Numbered from the stretch's first letter, positions 26,864 to 36,740 are shown. The stretch is DNA of 64,000 bases from Phenylobacterium sp. (GCF_004299445.1 NZ_SCTC01000037.1:124001-188000), one strand, 5' to 3'. Numbers and translations: made by a program. The notes: generated by a model not told the origin, from the sequence alone.

Positions 26864-28918
26864 TCAGAAGTCGAGGGTGATGCCGCCGAACACCGAGCGG
26901 CCGTCGCCGGGCCAGTAGGCGGCGCTGGCCGCCTTCGCCGCGATCTGGGCCTGGACGTTGGAGATGTAGTCCTTGTCGCCCAGGTTCCGGACGTCGAGGA
27001 ACAGGCTGATCCGCTCGTTGACGGCATAGCCGGCGCCCACGTTCCAGACGGCATAGGAGGGCGCCTGGGTGGTGTTCCTGTAGTCGACCCAGATGTCCGA
27101 CGCCGACCACTCCACCGACGGGGCGATGAACCAGCCGGCCGGGTGCTGGTAGCGCAGCTCGGCGCGGTAGAAGTGCTTGGGCGCGATCGGCAGGCGGTTG
27201 TCGCCGTATTGCACATCGTCTCGGAAGCGGAAGTCCGAGTAGGTGTAGGTCTGGCGCAGGCGCAGGCCTTTGGCGATCTCCCAGTCCAGCGCCGCTTCGA
27301 TGCCCTGGTGGACCGTCTCGTCGGCGTTGAAGGTCGAGGCCGGGATCCCTGGCGCGACGGTGAACTGCAGCAGCTCCTTGTCGAGCCAGGCGCGGTAGAC
27401 CGTGACGTCCCAGGTCAGCGGCCCGCGACGGCCCCGGGCGCCGAACTCGGCGGTCCAGGCCTCCTGCGGCTTCACCGGCGCGAAGCCGGTCCCGGTCGGT
27501 GAGAGCGACCCATGGTTCGGCGGTTCCACCGATCGGGTCACGTTGCCGAACACCTGCGTGCCGGTTTTGTCCTCCCAGAGGACCCCGATCCGCGGCGCGA
27601 ACCACTCGTAGTCCTTGGACGCCTTAAGGTCGAAGGTCGAGGCCACGCCGGGGACCCGGTACTGCTGATAGTCGCGCTCGGCCCGGCCCCAGGTTCCGCC
27701 CGTCACGAGGGCCAGCTGCTCTGTGACGAACACCCGGCCTTCGGCGAAGACGTCCACGGCGTCCGCGTTCTGGCGGGTGCGCGACGTCGGCGCGCCCCGG
27801 GCGCCCTTCACATTGACGTAGAAGTTGGAGTCCAGGTCGCCCGAGCGGAGCCAAAGGCCGGCATAGGCGTCGGCCCGCTTTCCACCGATCTCGCCGTCCC
27901 AGTCCAGACGTCCAAAGGCGCCGTAGTTTCGGCTCTCCTGGTCGATGACCTGGAAGATCGGATGGTCGAGATCCTTCCAGACGCCGTAGACCGCGCCTTC
28001 GAACACGGTCGACTCGTTCAGCCGCCAGGTGGTCCGCAGCGAGGTGCGCACGCCGCGCGAATTGCGGCCCTGGTCGTTGGCGTAGTTGCCGGGCGCGGGT
28101 TGTCGGGCATCGGCGTCGAACTGGGTCCGGGTGAGCGCGCCCGGGATCTCCTGGTTGATGTTTGAGCCGTTGATCACCAGCCGGACCTCGCGGTCCTCGC
28201 CGAAGCTGCGGCCGATGTTGAGCGCGCCGAACTGGATGTTCTGCTGGCTCTGGGACCGCCAGCCCTGGCCCCGCTGGTTGGTGGCCGCGACGTAGACGTC
28301 CCAGTCGCCGAACACGCGGGCCGCCGCCAGATGCTCGCGGTGCAGACCGAAGCTGCCGCCGTCGATGCGGACGCGGTTGTCGAACCCGGCGTTGCGGCCG
28401 TTCGGCGTGACCATGTTGATGGCGCCGCCCAGCAGTGCGCCGCCGAACCTCAGGGCGTTGCCGCCCCGATAGACTTCGGTGAAGCGCGTGTTCAGGGGAT
28501 CGGCGATCTGGCTGTCGCCGAAGCCGTCGGCCTCGTTCAGAGGCACGCCGTCCTGGGCGATCAGAAGTCCGCGGTTGTGGTTGGCGTTGCCGAGCCCCGA
28601 CCCGCGGATCGAGATGCGGATGTCGCCGCCCCACTTCTTCTGGGCGTAGCCGCCCGGCGCGTCGCGCAGGACGTCGTCGAGGCCGACGGCGAAGCGGCTC
28701 CGGTAGCTTTCCTGAGAGATGACCGAAACGGCGCCAGGGGTTTCCGACAGCCGCTTGCGCGCATCCTGGACCACGGGCGGGTCCTCCGGATTGCGTGCGC
28801 CCGTGACGATGACGCTGTCGACGGTGTTGGGCGCGGCCTCGTCGGCCAGCGCGAGAGCGGGCCAGGCGCACGCGCCCAGCAGCAGCGCGCGACCGAGCGC
28901 GCGGGTAGAGAGAGACAT
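26864..28918 (-). CDS. TonB-dependent outer-membrane receptor
   Basis: This 684-residue receptor has a signal peptide, a plug domain (about 45-165, with LSETPGAVSVISQESY and SIRGSGLGNANHNRG) and a beta-barrel ending in the terminal aromatic GGITLDF. It takes up a large or scarce ligand using TonB energy. The operon partners DUF2946 and PCuAC suggest copper or a copper chelate, as in the pcu operon of Bradyrhizobium; iron-siderophore uptake is the alternative. Confidence 0.9.
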   Translation of the reverse strand: MSLSTRALGRALLLGACAWPALALADEAAPNTVDSVIVTGARNPEDPPVVQDARKRLSETPGAVSVISQESYRSRFAVGLDDVLRDAPGGYAQKKWGGDIRISIRGSGLGNANHNRGLLIAQDGVPLNEADGFGDSQIADPLNTRFTEVYRGGNALRFGGALLGGAINMVTPNGRNAGFDNRVRIDGGSFGLHREHLAAARVFGDWDVYVAATNQRGQGWRSQSQQNIQFGALNIGRSFGEDREVRLVINGSNINQEIPGALTRTQFDADARQPAPGNYANDQGRNSRGVRTSLRTTWRLNESTVFEGAVYGVWKDLDHPIFQVIDQESRNYGAFGRLDWDGEIGGKRADAYAGLWLRSGDLDSNFYVNVKGARGAPTSRTRQNADAVDVFAEGRVFVTEQLALVTGGTWGRAERDYQQYRVPGVASTFDLKASKDYEWFAPRIGVLWEDKTGTQVFGNVTRSVEPPNHGSLSPTGTGFAPVKPQEAWTAEFGARGRRGPLTWDVTVYRAWLDKELLQFTVAPGIPASTFNADETVHQGIEAALDWEIAKGLRLRQTYTYSDFRFRDDVQYGDNRLPIAPKHFYRAELRYQHPAGWFIAPSVEWSASDIWVDYRNTTQAPSYAVWNVGAGYAVNERISLFLDVRNLGDKDYISNVQAQIAAKAASAAYWPGDGRSVFGGITLDF

Positions 28919-28981
28919 GGATTTCTGGCTTTCCGAACGTGATGAGACGGGCGCGCGAGGGCTCGCGCGCCGACGGATCGA

Positions 28982-29362
28982 TCAGGCGTTCGGAAGCGGT
29001 GGACCCTGGCCGGGCGGCCGCGGGGGCGCCCGGGCCTGCGGAACGAGGCCGCGGGGTGTGGGCGCGATCGGGGCGTGGCCTTCCACATAGGCGACCCGCG
29101 CGACGAGGGCGGGGGGTGGGGCCTCCGCGGCGGGCGCCGGGCAGACGCAGTGCTTGCAGCTGTGATCTACCGCGGGCGGGGCCGAATCGCTGGGTGCGGT
29201 CTGCAGTCCCATGGTGGTGCAGATGACGCCGCCGCCATCGGGCATCGGCCCTGCGGCCGCGAATGCCGGCATGAGCGTCTGAACCAGCAGCGTGAACACC
29301 GCCACCAGGGCGATCATCGCCCGGCGCTCGGCTCTCGCATGTCTGGTCGACGACGCTCCCAC
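28982..29362 (-). CDS. DUF2946 protein, probable metal-binding, membrane-anchored or exported
   Basis: This 126-residue protein has an N-terminal hydrophobic segment (MIALVAVFTLLVQTLMPAFA) acting as signal or anchor. The DUF2946 core is HSCKHCVCPAPA, a Cys/His cluster likely to bind a metal, followed by a Pro-rich tail. DUF2946 genes often neighbour TonB receptors and copper genes. It is the first gene of the operon with the receptor (63-base gap) and is divergent from the Kef antiporter. Confidence 0.85.
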   Translation of the reverse strand: MGASSTRHARAERRAMIALVAVFTLLVQTLMPAFAAAGPMPDGGGVICTTMGLQTAPSDSAPPAVDHSCKHCVCPAPAAEAPPPALVARVAYVEGHAPIAPTPRGLVPQARAPPRPPGQGPPLPNA

Positions 29363-29444
29363 GGGCGCGGTCCTAAACCCGTCGCGGGATTCCGCAAGAG
29401 GCCGCCGTGATGCATAGTGCCGGCACAGTCAAATCGGAGACCTG

Positions 29445-31226
29445 ATGGAAGGCCACGTTCAGCCCGGCGCGTACAAGGATGTCGTTCTCTTCCTCGCCAC
29501 GGCAGGTGTGGTCGTCCCGATTTTCCGCCAATGGCGGATCAGTCCGATCCTTGGCTTCCTGGGCGCCGGCGTGGTGCTGGGGCCCTACGGCCTGGGCAGC
29601 CTGGCGCACGAGGTGCAGTGGCTGGGCGCCTTCACGATCGAAAATCCGGACGAGCTGGCGCAGCTGGCCGAGTTCGGTGTCGTCTTCCTGCTGTTCGCCA
29701 TCGGGCTGGAGCTGTCTTGGGAGCGCCTGCGCAGCCTGCGTCGCTACGTGTTCGGGCTGGGCGCGCTGCAGGTGCTGCTGTGCCTGACGGCCACCGCGCT
29801 CGCGGCCTACGCGGTGGGCCAGCCGCCGGGCGCGGCCATCGCCATCGGCGCGGCGCTGGCGCTCTCGTCGACGGCGATCGTCATGCCGATTCTGGCCGAA
29901 CAGAAGCGCCAGCACTCCATGGCCGGCCGCGCCACGTTCTCGGTGCTGCTGTTCCAGGACCTGGCCGTCGCCCCGATCCTGATCACGCTGACGCTGATGG
30001 GCCGGCGCTCGGACGAGCCCTGGTCGCCCACCATGCTCTGGTCGCTGTTGCCGGCGGTGCTGGGGATGGCGGCGCTGTTCCTGTTCGGGCGCATCCTGCT
30101 GCGGCCCATGCTGCGCTCGGTGGCGCGCGCCAAGAGCGAGGAGTTGTTCGTCGCCGCCTGTCTGCTGGTGGTCATCGGCGCGGGGATGGTGAGCGCCCTG
30201 ACCGGCCTGTCCATGGCCCTGGGCGCCTTCGTCGCGGGCCTGCTGCTGGCCGAAACCGAGTTCCGCCACGAGGTCCAGACCCGGGTCGAGCCGTTCAAGG
30301 GCCTCCTTCTGGGGCTGTTCTTCATTTCGGTGGGGATCGGACTGAACGTGCCGCTGCTGCTGGAGCGGCCCCTGGTGATCCTCGGCTCGGCGGTCGGGCT
30401 GGTGACACTCAACATCGCGATCGTCTTCGGCCTCGCGCGGCTGTTCCGGCTAAAGAGCCGCAGCGCGATCGAGGCGGCGCTGCTGCTGGCCGGGGCCGGC
30501 GAGTTCGCCTTCGTGATCCTGGGACAGGCGATGGACCAGGGCATCGTCGACCGCACGAGCGGCCAGACGGCGCTGGTGGCGGCGACGCTGTCGATGTTCT
30601 CGATCCCGTTCCTGGCGCAGCTCAGCCTGCGCCTTGGCGGCCGCAAGGTGACGCCTGCCGAGCTGCCGCAGGAGGCCGAAGGCGAGCGGCCAGCAGAGCC
30701 GCGGGTGCTGGTGGTGGGTTATGGGCGGGTCGGTCGACTGGTGGGCGACATGCTCAAGCGGCATGAGCTGGCCTGGGTGGCGGCCGAACTCGATCCCCGG
30801 CTGGTGGAACAGGGCCGCCGCGCCGGAGAACAGATCTACTTCGGCGACGCGGCTCGGGCCGAGTTCCTGATGCGATGCGGCCTGGCCGATGCGCCGGCGC
30901 TGGTGGTCACCATGGATGATCCGGAAGGCGTGGAGGCCATCGTGGCCGTGGCGCGGGAACTGCGACCGGACCTCACCATTGTGGCCCGCGCGCGCGACGC
31001 GCGCCACGCGCAGAGACTCTACGACCTGGGCGCCACCGACGCCGTGCCCGAGACGGTCGAGGCCAGCCTGCAACTCTCCGAGGCCGTCCTGGTGGAGATC
31101 GGCGTGCCCATGGGCCTGGTGATCGCCTCGATCCACGAGCGACGCGACGAATTCCGCAAGGCGCTGAACCGGCCCGAGTCCCTGGGCGGCCGCTCCCGCC
31201 GATTCCAGCGGGAACGGGAAGAGTGA
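29445..31226 (+). CDS. CPA2/Kef-type cation-proton antiporter with TrkA-N domain
   Basis: This 593-residue protein has about 12-13 membrane helices (residues ~10-395), including the LALSSTAIVMPIL and LLFQDLAVAPI segments typical of CPA2 exchangers, and a cytosolic RCK/TrkA-N domain (from ~415, VLVVGYGRVG) that senses NAD(H) or redox state. KefB/KefC relatives release K+ during electrophile stress. No ancillary KefF/KefG gene is adjacent. It is divergent from the DUF2946 operon. Confidence 0.9.
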   Translation: MEGHVQPGAYKDVVLFLATAGVVVPIFRQWRISPILGFLGAGVVLGPYGLGSLAHEVQWLGAFTIENPDELAQLAEFGVVFLLFAIGLELSWERLRSLRRYVFGLGALQVLLCLTATALAAYAVGQPPGAAIAIGAALALSSTAIVMPILAEQKRQHSMAGRATFSVLLFQDLAVAPILITLTLMGRRSDEPWSPTMLWSLLPAVLGMAALFLFGRILLRPMLRSVARAKSEELFVAACLLVVIGAGMVSALTGLSMALGAFVAGLLLAETEFRHEVQTRVEPFKGLLLGLFFISVGIGLNVPLLLERPLVILGSAVGLVTLNIAIVFGLARLFRLKSRSAIEAALLLAGAGEFAFVILGQAMDQGIVDRTSGQTALVAATLSMFSIPFLAQLSLRLGGRKVTPAELPQEAEGERPAEPRVLVVGYGRVGRLVGDMLKRHELAWVAAELDPRLVEQGRRAGEQIYFGDAARAEFLMRCGLADAPALVVTMDDPEGVEAIVAVARELRPDLTIVARARDARHAQRLYDLGATDAVPETVEASLQLSEAVLVEIGVPMGLVIASIHERRDEFRKALNRPESLGGRSRRFQREREE

Positions 31227-31789
31227 CCTCGGGGTTCTGCACCGGGCCCAAGTGCGTCCAACCGGCGCCGGAAACACGGCGATCGAAAAAATTCATCGGG
31301 GGTTCATGGCGGCGGAACCAAGCGTGACTTGTGTCCGTTTGCATGCGGACGCCGGACGAACGCTGGCGCTCGGGGATTTTCTTATGGCGGTTTCGGCAAG
31401 GATGAAGGAGGCGGCGTCGCGTACGAATCTTCGACGCGAGGCTCCTGCGACCAAGCCGCCGCTTTACAAACAAACCCAAGGACTTCGGTCAGAACTCGAC
31501 GTACGGATTGACCTGTACGCCGCAGCATCATCGAGGTCTAAGGGGCGAAGCGTGACCGCGAAGCGGTCTGTCTCGCCGCACGGATGCTCGACACCGCGTT
31601 GCGCATCCCTGCAAATCCGGTCAATTGCGGGCGACTTGTCGCCCCGCGTCCTGGTAGAGCTTGGAGAGGCTCGCCAGAAAAGCGTCCGGGGTGTGGCCGT
31701 AGCGACACTTTCGCAACGGTTGGTCCCTGTTATAACGGCGGCTGGGTCAAACGGCCGCACCACCTGAGGGCAACGAGAGGGCTCTGATT
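31227..31789. other. long non-coding upstream region of ompA
   Basis: These 563 bases hold no convincing gene; frames that stay open read as low-complexity Arg/Ser. A -10-like TATAAC at 31731-31736 would give a 5'UTR of about 45 bases with GAGAGG before the ATG. A small hairpin (gggcga/tcgccc, 31629-31644) is present. The rest is unexplained and long enough to hold an sRNA. Confidence 0.6.
31731..31736 (+). promoter_or_regulatory. -10 element of the ompA promoter
   Basis: TATAAC is a strong -10 match in this GC-rich genome, about 53 bases before the ompA ATG. The -35 region (around 31708, CTTTCG) is poor, so an alternative sigma factor or an activator may be involved. Confidence 0.45.
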
Positions 31790-32989
31790 ATGAAGTTTAA
31801 ACTCCTGGCTGGGGCTGCGATGGCAGCGGCCTGCGCCGCGACCGCCGCCTCCGCGCAAGAAGGCTGGTACGGCGCCGTCGATCTTGGCTACCACTGGCCG
31901 GTCGAGTTCGACACGACGTCGTCGAACAACGCCGCGAATGGCCAGCCCTACGCCTGGGAAATCAATCAGGAAGATGACTGGGCCGGCTTCGCCCGTCTCG
32001 GCTATCAACTGAACGATCACTGGCGCGTCGAACTGGAAGTCGGCTACCGCGGTGGCGACGTCGAGTCGATCCGCGGGATCAACAACCAGGCGGTTGTCGG
32101 CCTCTGCACCCCCGGCGTGACCCGCACCGCGGCCGCCCCGGCCTGCGGCGGCCCCGACGGCGACGTGACGTCGTGGACCGTGATGGGCAACATCATCTAC
32201 GACATCCTGCCCGGTTCGGTGCTCAACCCGTTCATCGGCGGCGGCATCGGCGCCAACCACGTGAAGGTGGATGCGGTCGGCCAGTTCTCGAACATCCCGG
32301 GCGCCATTTCGGCGACCAACCCGGCGATCCAGAACCTGACGATCGACGACAGCGACACGGCGTTCGCCTACCAGCTGATCGCCGGTCTGGCCTGGAAGGC
32401 CACCGAGCAGCTGAGCGTCGACCTGACCTACCGCTACCTCGGTGGTTCGGACGTGGACTTCACGTCGGTGGGCACCAGCAACCTGCAGCCGGGCGTGTTC
32501 TCGGGCGAGTATCGCGACCAGTCGGTGACGCTGGGCCTGCGCTACCTGTTCGCCGCTCCGGAAGCGCCGCCGCCGCCGCCCCCGCCGCCCCCGCCTCCGC
32601 CCCCGCCGCCTCCCCCGCCGCCGCCGCCGCCTCCGCCGCCGCCGCCGGCCTACGAGGCCAAGCAGTTCATCGTTTACTTCCCGTTTGATCAGTACGTGAT
32701 CACGCCGGAAGCCCAGGCGGTGATCAACGACGCGGCCAACTACGCCAAGGGCGGCAACGCCACCCGCGTCGTGGTCGTCGGCCACACGGACAGCTCGGGT
32801 TCGCCCGCCTACAACGTTCGTCTCTCGGAACGCCGTGCGAAGGCCGTGGCCGACGCGCTGGTCGGTTCGGGCGTCAACCAGACGGCCCTGTCGGTCGACT
32901 GGAAGGGCGAAACCCAACTCGCGGTCGCCACCGGCGACGGCGTGAAGGAACCGCTGAACCGCCGCTCGACGATCGACATCAACTTCTAA
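31790..32989 (+). CDS. OmpA-family outer-membrane porin with polyproline linker
   Basis: This 399-residue protein has a signal peptide (cleaved near ASAQEG), an 8-strand OmpA-like barrel (about 23-255, ending in a LGLRYLF strand), a linker of 27 consecutive prolines (residues 260-286) and a C-terminal OmpA peptidoglycan-binding domain (about 290-400, with VVVVGHTDSSGSPAYNVRLS and LNRRSTIDINF). It links the outer membrane to peptidoglycan. A strong terminator follows. Confidence 0.93.
   Translation: MKFKLLAGAAMAAACAATAASAQEGWYGAVDLGYHWPVEFDTTSSNNAANGQPYAWEINQEDDWAGFARLGYQLNDHWRVELEVGYRGGDVESIRGINNQAVVGLCTPGVTRTAAAPACGGPDGDVTSWTVMGNIIYDILPGSVLNPFIGGGIGANHVKVDAVGQFSNIPGAISATNPAIQNLTIDDSDTAFAYQLIAGLAWKATEQLSVDLTYRYLGGSDVDFTSVGTSNLQPGVFSGEYRDQSVTLGLRYLFAAPEAPPPPPPPPPPPPPPPPPPPPPPPPPPPAYEAKQFIVYFPFDQYVITPEAQAVINDAANYAKGGNATRVVVVGHTDSSGSPAYNVRLSERRAKAVADALVGSGVNQTALSVDWKGETQLAVATGDGVKEPLNRRSTIDINF
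32567..32647 (+). repeat. 81-bp CCN repeat encoding 27 prolines
   Basis: Twenty-seven successive CCN codons (CCG, CCC and CCT mixed) sit in frame in the ompA gene. The low-complexity tract can change length by slippage, and translation would depend on EF-P. It marks the linker between barrel and peptidoglycan-binding domain. Confidence 0.95.
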
Positions 32990-33013
32990 GTCGATCCACA
33001 GCGTTGAAGATTG

Positions 33014-33041
33014 GAGCCCGGCCGAGAGGCCGGGCTCTTTT
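33014..33041 (+). terminator. intrinsic terminator after ompA
   Basis: A perfect 10-bp stem (33014-33023 with 33028-33037), GAGA loop and TTTT tail lie 25 bases after the ompA stop. Confidence 0.92.
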
Positions 33042-33070
33042 CGTTTCCCCGCGAGGAATGGAGCGCGCGC

Positions 33071-33541
33071 TCAGATTGGGAGCTGGGTCGTCGACTTCAC
33101 TTCCTCGAGCACCGCATAGGTCCGTGTCTCCCGCACGCCGGGGATCCGGACCAGAACGTCCTCCAGGAACTTCCGCCACGCGGCCAGATCGCGCACCCGG
33201 CTCTTGATCAGATAGTCGAAGCCGCCCGCCACCATGTGGCACTCCAGGACATCCGGCGCGCGGCGCGCGGCGGCGGCGAACGTCTCGAACACCTCGGGTG
33301 TCGTGCGGTCCAGCACCACCTCCACGAAGATGAGCACCCCGCGTTCGACCATCTGGGGGTCGACGAGGGCGGCGAAGCCCATGATGTAGCCGCTCTCCCG
33401 CAGGCGCCGGACGCGGTCGGAACAGGCCGACGGCGACAGGTTGCATCGCTCCGCCAGATCGGCGTTCGATATCCGCCCATCGGCCTGCAGCATCCGGAGT
33501 AGACGGCGATCGGTGTCGTCCAGGCGTAGAGCATTCGGCAT
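33071..33541 (-). CDS. Lrp/AsnC family transcriptional regulator (likely PutA regulator)
   Basis: This 156-residue regulator has an N-terminal helix-turn-helix (LDDTDRRLLRMLQADGRISN to CNLSPSACSDRVRRL, about 6-55) and a C-terminal RAM ligand-binding domain. It is divergent from putA with a 103-base gap, the arrangement of PutR-type activators that respond to proline in alphaproteobacteria. Proline sensing is inferred from context. Confidence 0.9.
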   Translation of the reverse strand: MPNALRLDDTDRRLLRMLQADGRISNADLAERCNLSPSACSDRVRRLRESGYIMGFAALVDPQMVERGVLIFVEVVLDRTTPEVFETFAAAARRAPDVLECHMVAGGFDYLIKSRVRDLAAWRKFLEDVLVRIPGVRETRTYAVLEEVKSTTQLPI

Positions 33542-33644
33542 TCTTCGTCCTCAGGCGCGATCGTTCGGCGAACTCGCAAATCTAACGTAGCACATTCGGA
33601 GAAGTGTAGATTACTCCGGACGCGCTCAAACGAGAGGCTCACAG

Positions 33645-36600
33645 ATGGCGTTCGATCACCTGGACGACGGCAAGTTCACCGACGAACGTACGGCGCTGGC
33701 CGCGGCCCTGGCGGCCCGTCCGTTGAGCCAGCAGGATCGTGAAGCCGTGCAGACCGAGGCCGAGGCGCTGGTGCGCGCGGCGCGCAAGACCGCCAATCGC
33801 CAGGGCGTGGTCGAGAGTTTCCTCCAGGAATTCAGCCTGTCGACCCGCGAGGGCCTGGCGCTGATGTGCCTGGCCGAAGCCTTGTTGCGTACGCCGGACG
33901 AGCAAACGCGGGACAAGCTGATCGCCGAGAAGATCGCCTCGGCCGACTGGGCCAGCCACGCCGGGAAGTCGGACTCCGTGCTGGTCAACGCCTCGACCTG
34001 GAGCCTGATGCTCACCGGCAAGCTGATTGATCCCGATGACGCGGCGCGCGCCGACCTGCCCGGATTCATCAAGAAGCTGGCTGGCCGGCTAGGCGAACCG
34101 GTGATCCGTCGCGCCGTTGGCGCCGCCGTGCGCATCATGGGCGAGCAGTTCGTGCTGGGCGCCACCATCGAGAAGGCGATCCGCCGCGCCAAGGGCGACA
34201 ACTTCGTTTGCTCGTTCGACATGCTGGGCGAAGGCGCCCGCACCGACGCCGACGCCGACCGCTACGAGAAGGCGTATGCCGACGCCATCCTCGTGGTCGG
34301 CCGCCACGCCGCCGACCAGGGGCCCGAGCGGGGGCACGGCGTCTCGGTAAAACTGTCGGCGCTGTCGCCGCGCTACGAAGCGCGCCAGTCGCAGCGGGTG
34401 TTCACGGATCTCTATCCGCGTATCAAGCGGCTCGCCGAGCTGGCGGCCGGGGTGAACATCAACCTCACGCTCGACGCCGAGGAAGCCGACCGGCTGGCGA
34501 TCTCGCTGGAGATCCTGGACTGGCTGGCCCGCGAGCCCGCCCTCGGCGCCTGGCGCGGCCTTGGGCTGGCTGTTCAGGCCTACCAGAAGCGCGCGCCGCA
34601 GACGATCGAGGCGGTGGCCAACATCGCCCGCGCCAGCGGCCGTCGGCTGATGGTGCGCCTGGTCAAGGGCGCCTACTGGGACTCGGAGATCAAGCGCGCC
34701 CAGGTGGCGGGCCTCGAGGGCTATCCCGTCTACACGACCAAGGCCGCGACCGACGTCAGCTACCTGGTCTGCGCCCGCGCCCTGCTGGGGGCCGCGCCGC
34801 ACCTCTACGGCCAGTTCGCCACCCACAACGCCCATACCCTGGCGGCGGTGCGCCTGATGGCCAGCCAGATGGGTCTCTCGCCCGAGTTCCAACGGCTGCA
34901 CGGCATGGGCGAGGCGCTCTATGCCGCCGCCCACGAACGCTACGGCGACTTCCCCTTGCGGGTCTACGCGCCCGTCGGCAGCCACGAGGACCTGCTGCCC
35001 TATCTGGTTCGCCGCCTGCTGGAGAACGGCGCCAACACCTCCTTCGTCCACGCGTTGCTCGACGAGAAGACTCCCGTGGACAAGGTGGTCGTCGACCCGA
35101 TCGCCGTGGTCGAGGCCGCGGGCGCCGGCCCGCACCCGCGCATCCCGCTGCCCCGCGACCTCTACGGCCCCAGCCGCCGCAACTCCGGGGGCCTGGACCT
35201 GTCCATCGCCGACGTCCGCGAGACCCTGGTCGAAGCAGTGAAGCGCGAAGCCGCCGCCTCGCACTGGGCCGGTCCGGTCGGCGCGGGCCTGTCGGCGGTC
35301 GAGCTGCCCACCGACGCGGTGGTCCGCAATCCGGCCAACGGCGATCCGGTGGGCGAGGTGGTGTTCGCCCGGCCCGAGCACATCGACGTCGCCTTCGCCG
35401 CCGCCCGCAAGGCGCAGCCGGCCTGGGACCTGCGGGGCGGCGAGGGCCGCGCCAAGGTGCTGCGCGCCATGGGCGACGCGCTCGAGACGCACCGCGAACG
35501 CCTGATCGCCATCTGCGTGCTGGAGGCCGGGAAGACCATGGCCGACGCCATCGCAGAGGTGCGCGAGGCGGCCGACTTCTGCCGCTACTACGCCCACCTT
35601 GCCGAGCGGCAGTTCGCGAGCCGGGAAACCCTGCGCGGGCCCGTGGGCGAGACCAACCAGCTCAGCCTGCACGGTCGCGGCGTGTTCGTCTGCATCAGCC
35701 CCTGGAACTTCCCGCTGGCGATCTTCACCGGTCAGATCGCCGCCGCCCTGGCCGCCGGCAACGGCGTCCTGGCCAAGCCGGCCGAGCAGACGCCGTTGAT
35801 CGCGACCGAGGCGGTGAGGCTGTTCCACGCCGCGGGCGTGCCGGCCGACCTGCTGCACCTGCTGCCCGGCGACGGCGCGACGGTGGGCGCCGCGCTGACG
35901 GCGCACGCGGGCTGCGACGGCGTGGCCTTCACGGGCGGGACCGAGACGGCCTGGGCGATCAACCGCAGTCTCGCGGCGCGGAATGGCCCCATTGTTCCCT
36001 TTGTCGCCGAGACCGGCGGCCTCAACGCCATGTTCGTCGACACCACCGCGCTGCGCGAGCAGGTGATCGACGACGTGCTGACCTCGGGCTTCGGCTCGGC
36101 GGGCCAGCGCTGCTCGGCGCTGCGGATGCTGTTCGTGCCCGACGATACCGCCGACCTGCTCATCGACGGCCTGAAGGGCGCCATGCAGACGCTGGTGGTG
36201 GGCGACCCCGCCGACCCGCGCACGGACATCGGCCCGGTCATCGACGCCGAAGCCAAGGCGGCGCTGGACGCCCACCTCGCGCGCCTGGAGAGCGACGCCA
36301 AGGTGTTGGGCCGCCTGCCGACGCCCGAGGGCGGTCACTTCTTCGCGCCGACCCTCGCCGAGATCCCCGACGCCTCGTTCCTGGCCAAGGAGGTGTTTGG
36401 CCCCATCCTGCACGTGGTCCGCTATGATCCCGCCAAGCTCGACGAGGCCGCAGCCCCGCTGGTTGAGGCCCGCTACGGCCTGACGCTGGGTGTGCACAGC
36501 CGCATCGAAGCCTTCGCCGAAGATGTCCAACGCACGGTCCCGGCCGGCAACGCCTATGTGAACCGCTCGATGATCGGCGCGGTGGTGGGCGTCCAGCCCT

Positions 36601-36740
36601 TCGGCGGCGAAGGCCTGTCGGGTACGGGCCCCAAGGCCGGCGGCCCGCATGCGCTGCTGCGTTTCGCGGTCGAACGGGCCGTGTCCGTCAACATCGCGGC
36701 CCAGGGGGGTGACCCGGCGCTCCTCAACCTTGACGCCTGA
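33645..36740 (+). CDS. putA: bifunctional proline dehydrogenase / P5C dehydrogenase
   Basis: This 1031-residue enzyme oxidises proline to glutamate in two steps. The proline dehydrogenase barrel covers about residues 130-460 (including RLVKGAYWDSEIKRAQ, the FAD-site region). The aldehyde dehydrogenase domain covers about 550-1000, with the catalytic Cys823 in GSAGQRCSALRML and FTGGTETAW before it. It lacks the N-terminal ribbon-helix-helix repressor domain of E. coli PutA, so control falls to the divergent Lrp-type regulator. Confidence 0.96.
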   Translation: MAFDHLDDGKFTDERTALAAALAARPLSQQDREAVQTEAEALVRAARKTANRQGVVESFLQEFSLSTREGLALMCLAEALLRTPDEQTRDKLIAEKIASADWASHAGKSDSVLVNASTWSLMLTGKLIDPDDAARADLPGFIKKLAGRLGEPVIRRAVGAAVRIMGEQFVLGATIEKAIRRAKGDNFVCSFDMLGEGARTDADADRYEKAYADAILVVGRHAADQGPERGHGVSVKLSALSPRYEARQSQRVFTDLYPRIKRLAELAAGVNINLTLDAEEADRLAISLEILDWLAREPALGAWRGLGLAVQAYQKRAPQTIEAVANIARASGRRLMVRLVKGAYWDSEIKRAQVAGLEGYPVYTTKAATDVSYLVCARALLGAAPHLYGQFATHNAHTLAAVRLMASQMGLSPEFQRLHGMGEALYAAAHERYGDFPLRVYAPVGSHEDLLPYLVRRLLENGANTSFVHALLDEKTPVDKVVVDPIAVVEAAGAGPHPRIPLPRDLYGPSRRNSGGLDLSIADVRETLVEAVKREAAASHWAGPVGAGLSAVELPTDAVVRNPANGDPVGEVVFARPEHIDVAFAAARKAQPAWDLRGGEGRAKVLRAMGDALETHRERLIAICVLEAGKTMADAIAEVREAADFCRYYAHLAERQFASRETLRGPVGETNQLSLHGRGVFVCISPWNFPLAIFTGQIAAALAAGNGVLAKPAEQTPLIATEAVRLFHAAGVPADLLHLLPGDGATVGAALTAHAGCDGVAFTGGTETAWAINRSLAARNGPIVPFVAETGGLNAMFVDTTALREQVIDDVLTSGFGSAGQRCSALRMLFVPDDTADLLIDGLKGAMQTLVVGDPADPRTDIGPVIDAEAKAALDAHLARLESDAKVLGRLPTPEGGHFFAPTLAEIPDASFLAKEVFGPILHVVRYDPAKLDEAAAPLVEARYGLTLGVHSRIEAFAEDVQRTVPAGNAYVNRSMIGAVVGVQPFGGEGLSGTGPKAGGPHALLRFAVERAVSVNIAAQGGDPALLNLDA

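Noticed and set aside
31252..31767. 171-codon open frame upstream of ompA
   Set aside because: Low-complexity Arg/Ser/Ala composition, no RBS and no recognisable motif; the region also holds the ompA -10 element.
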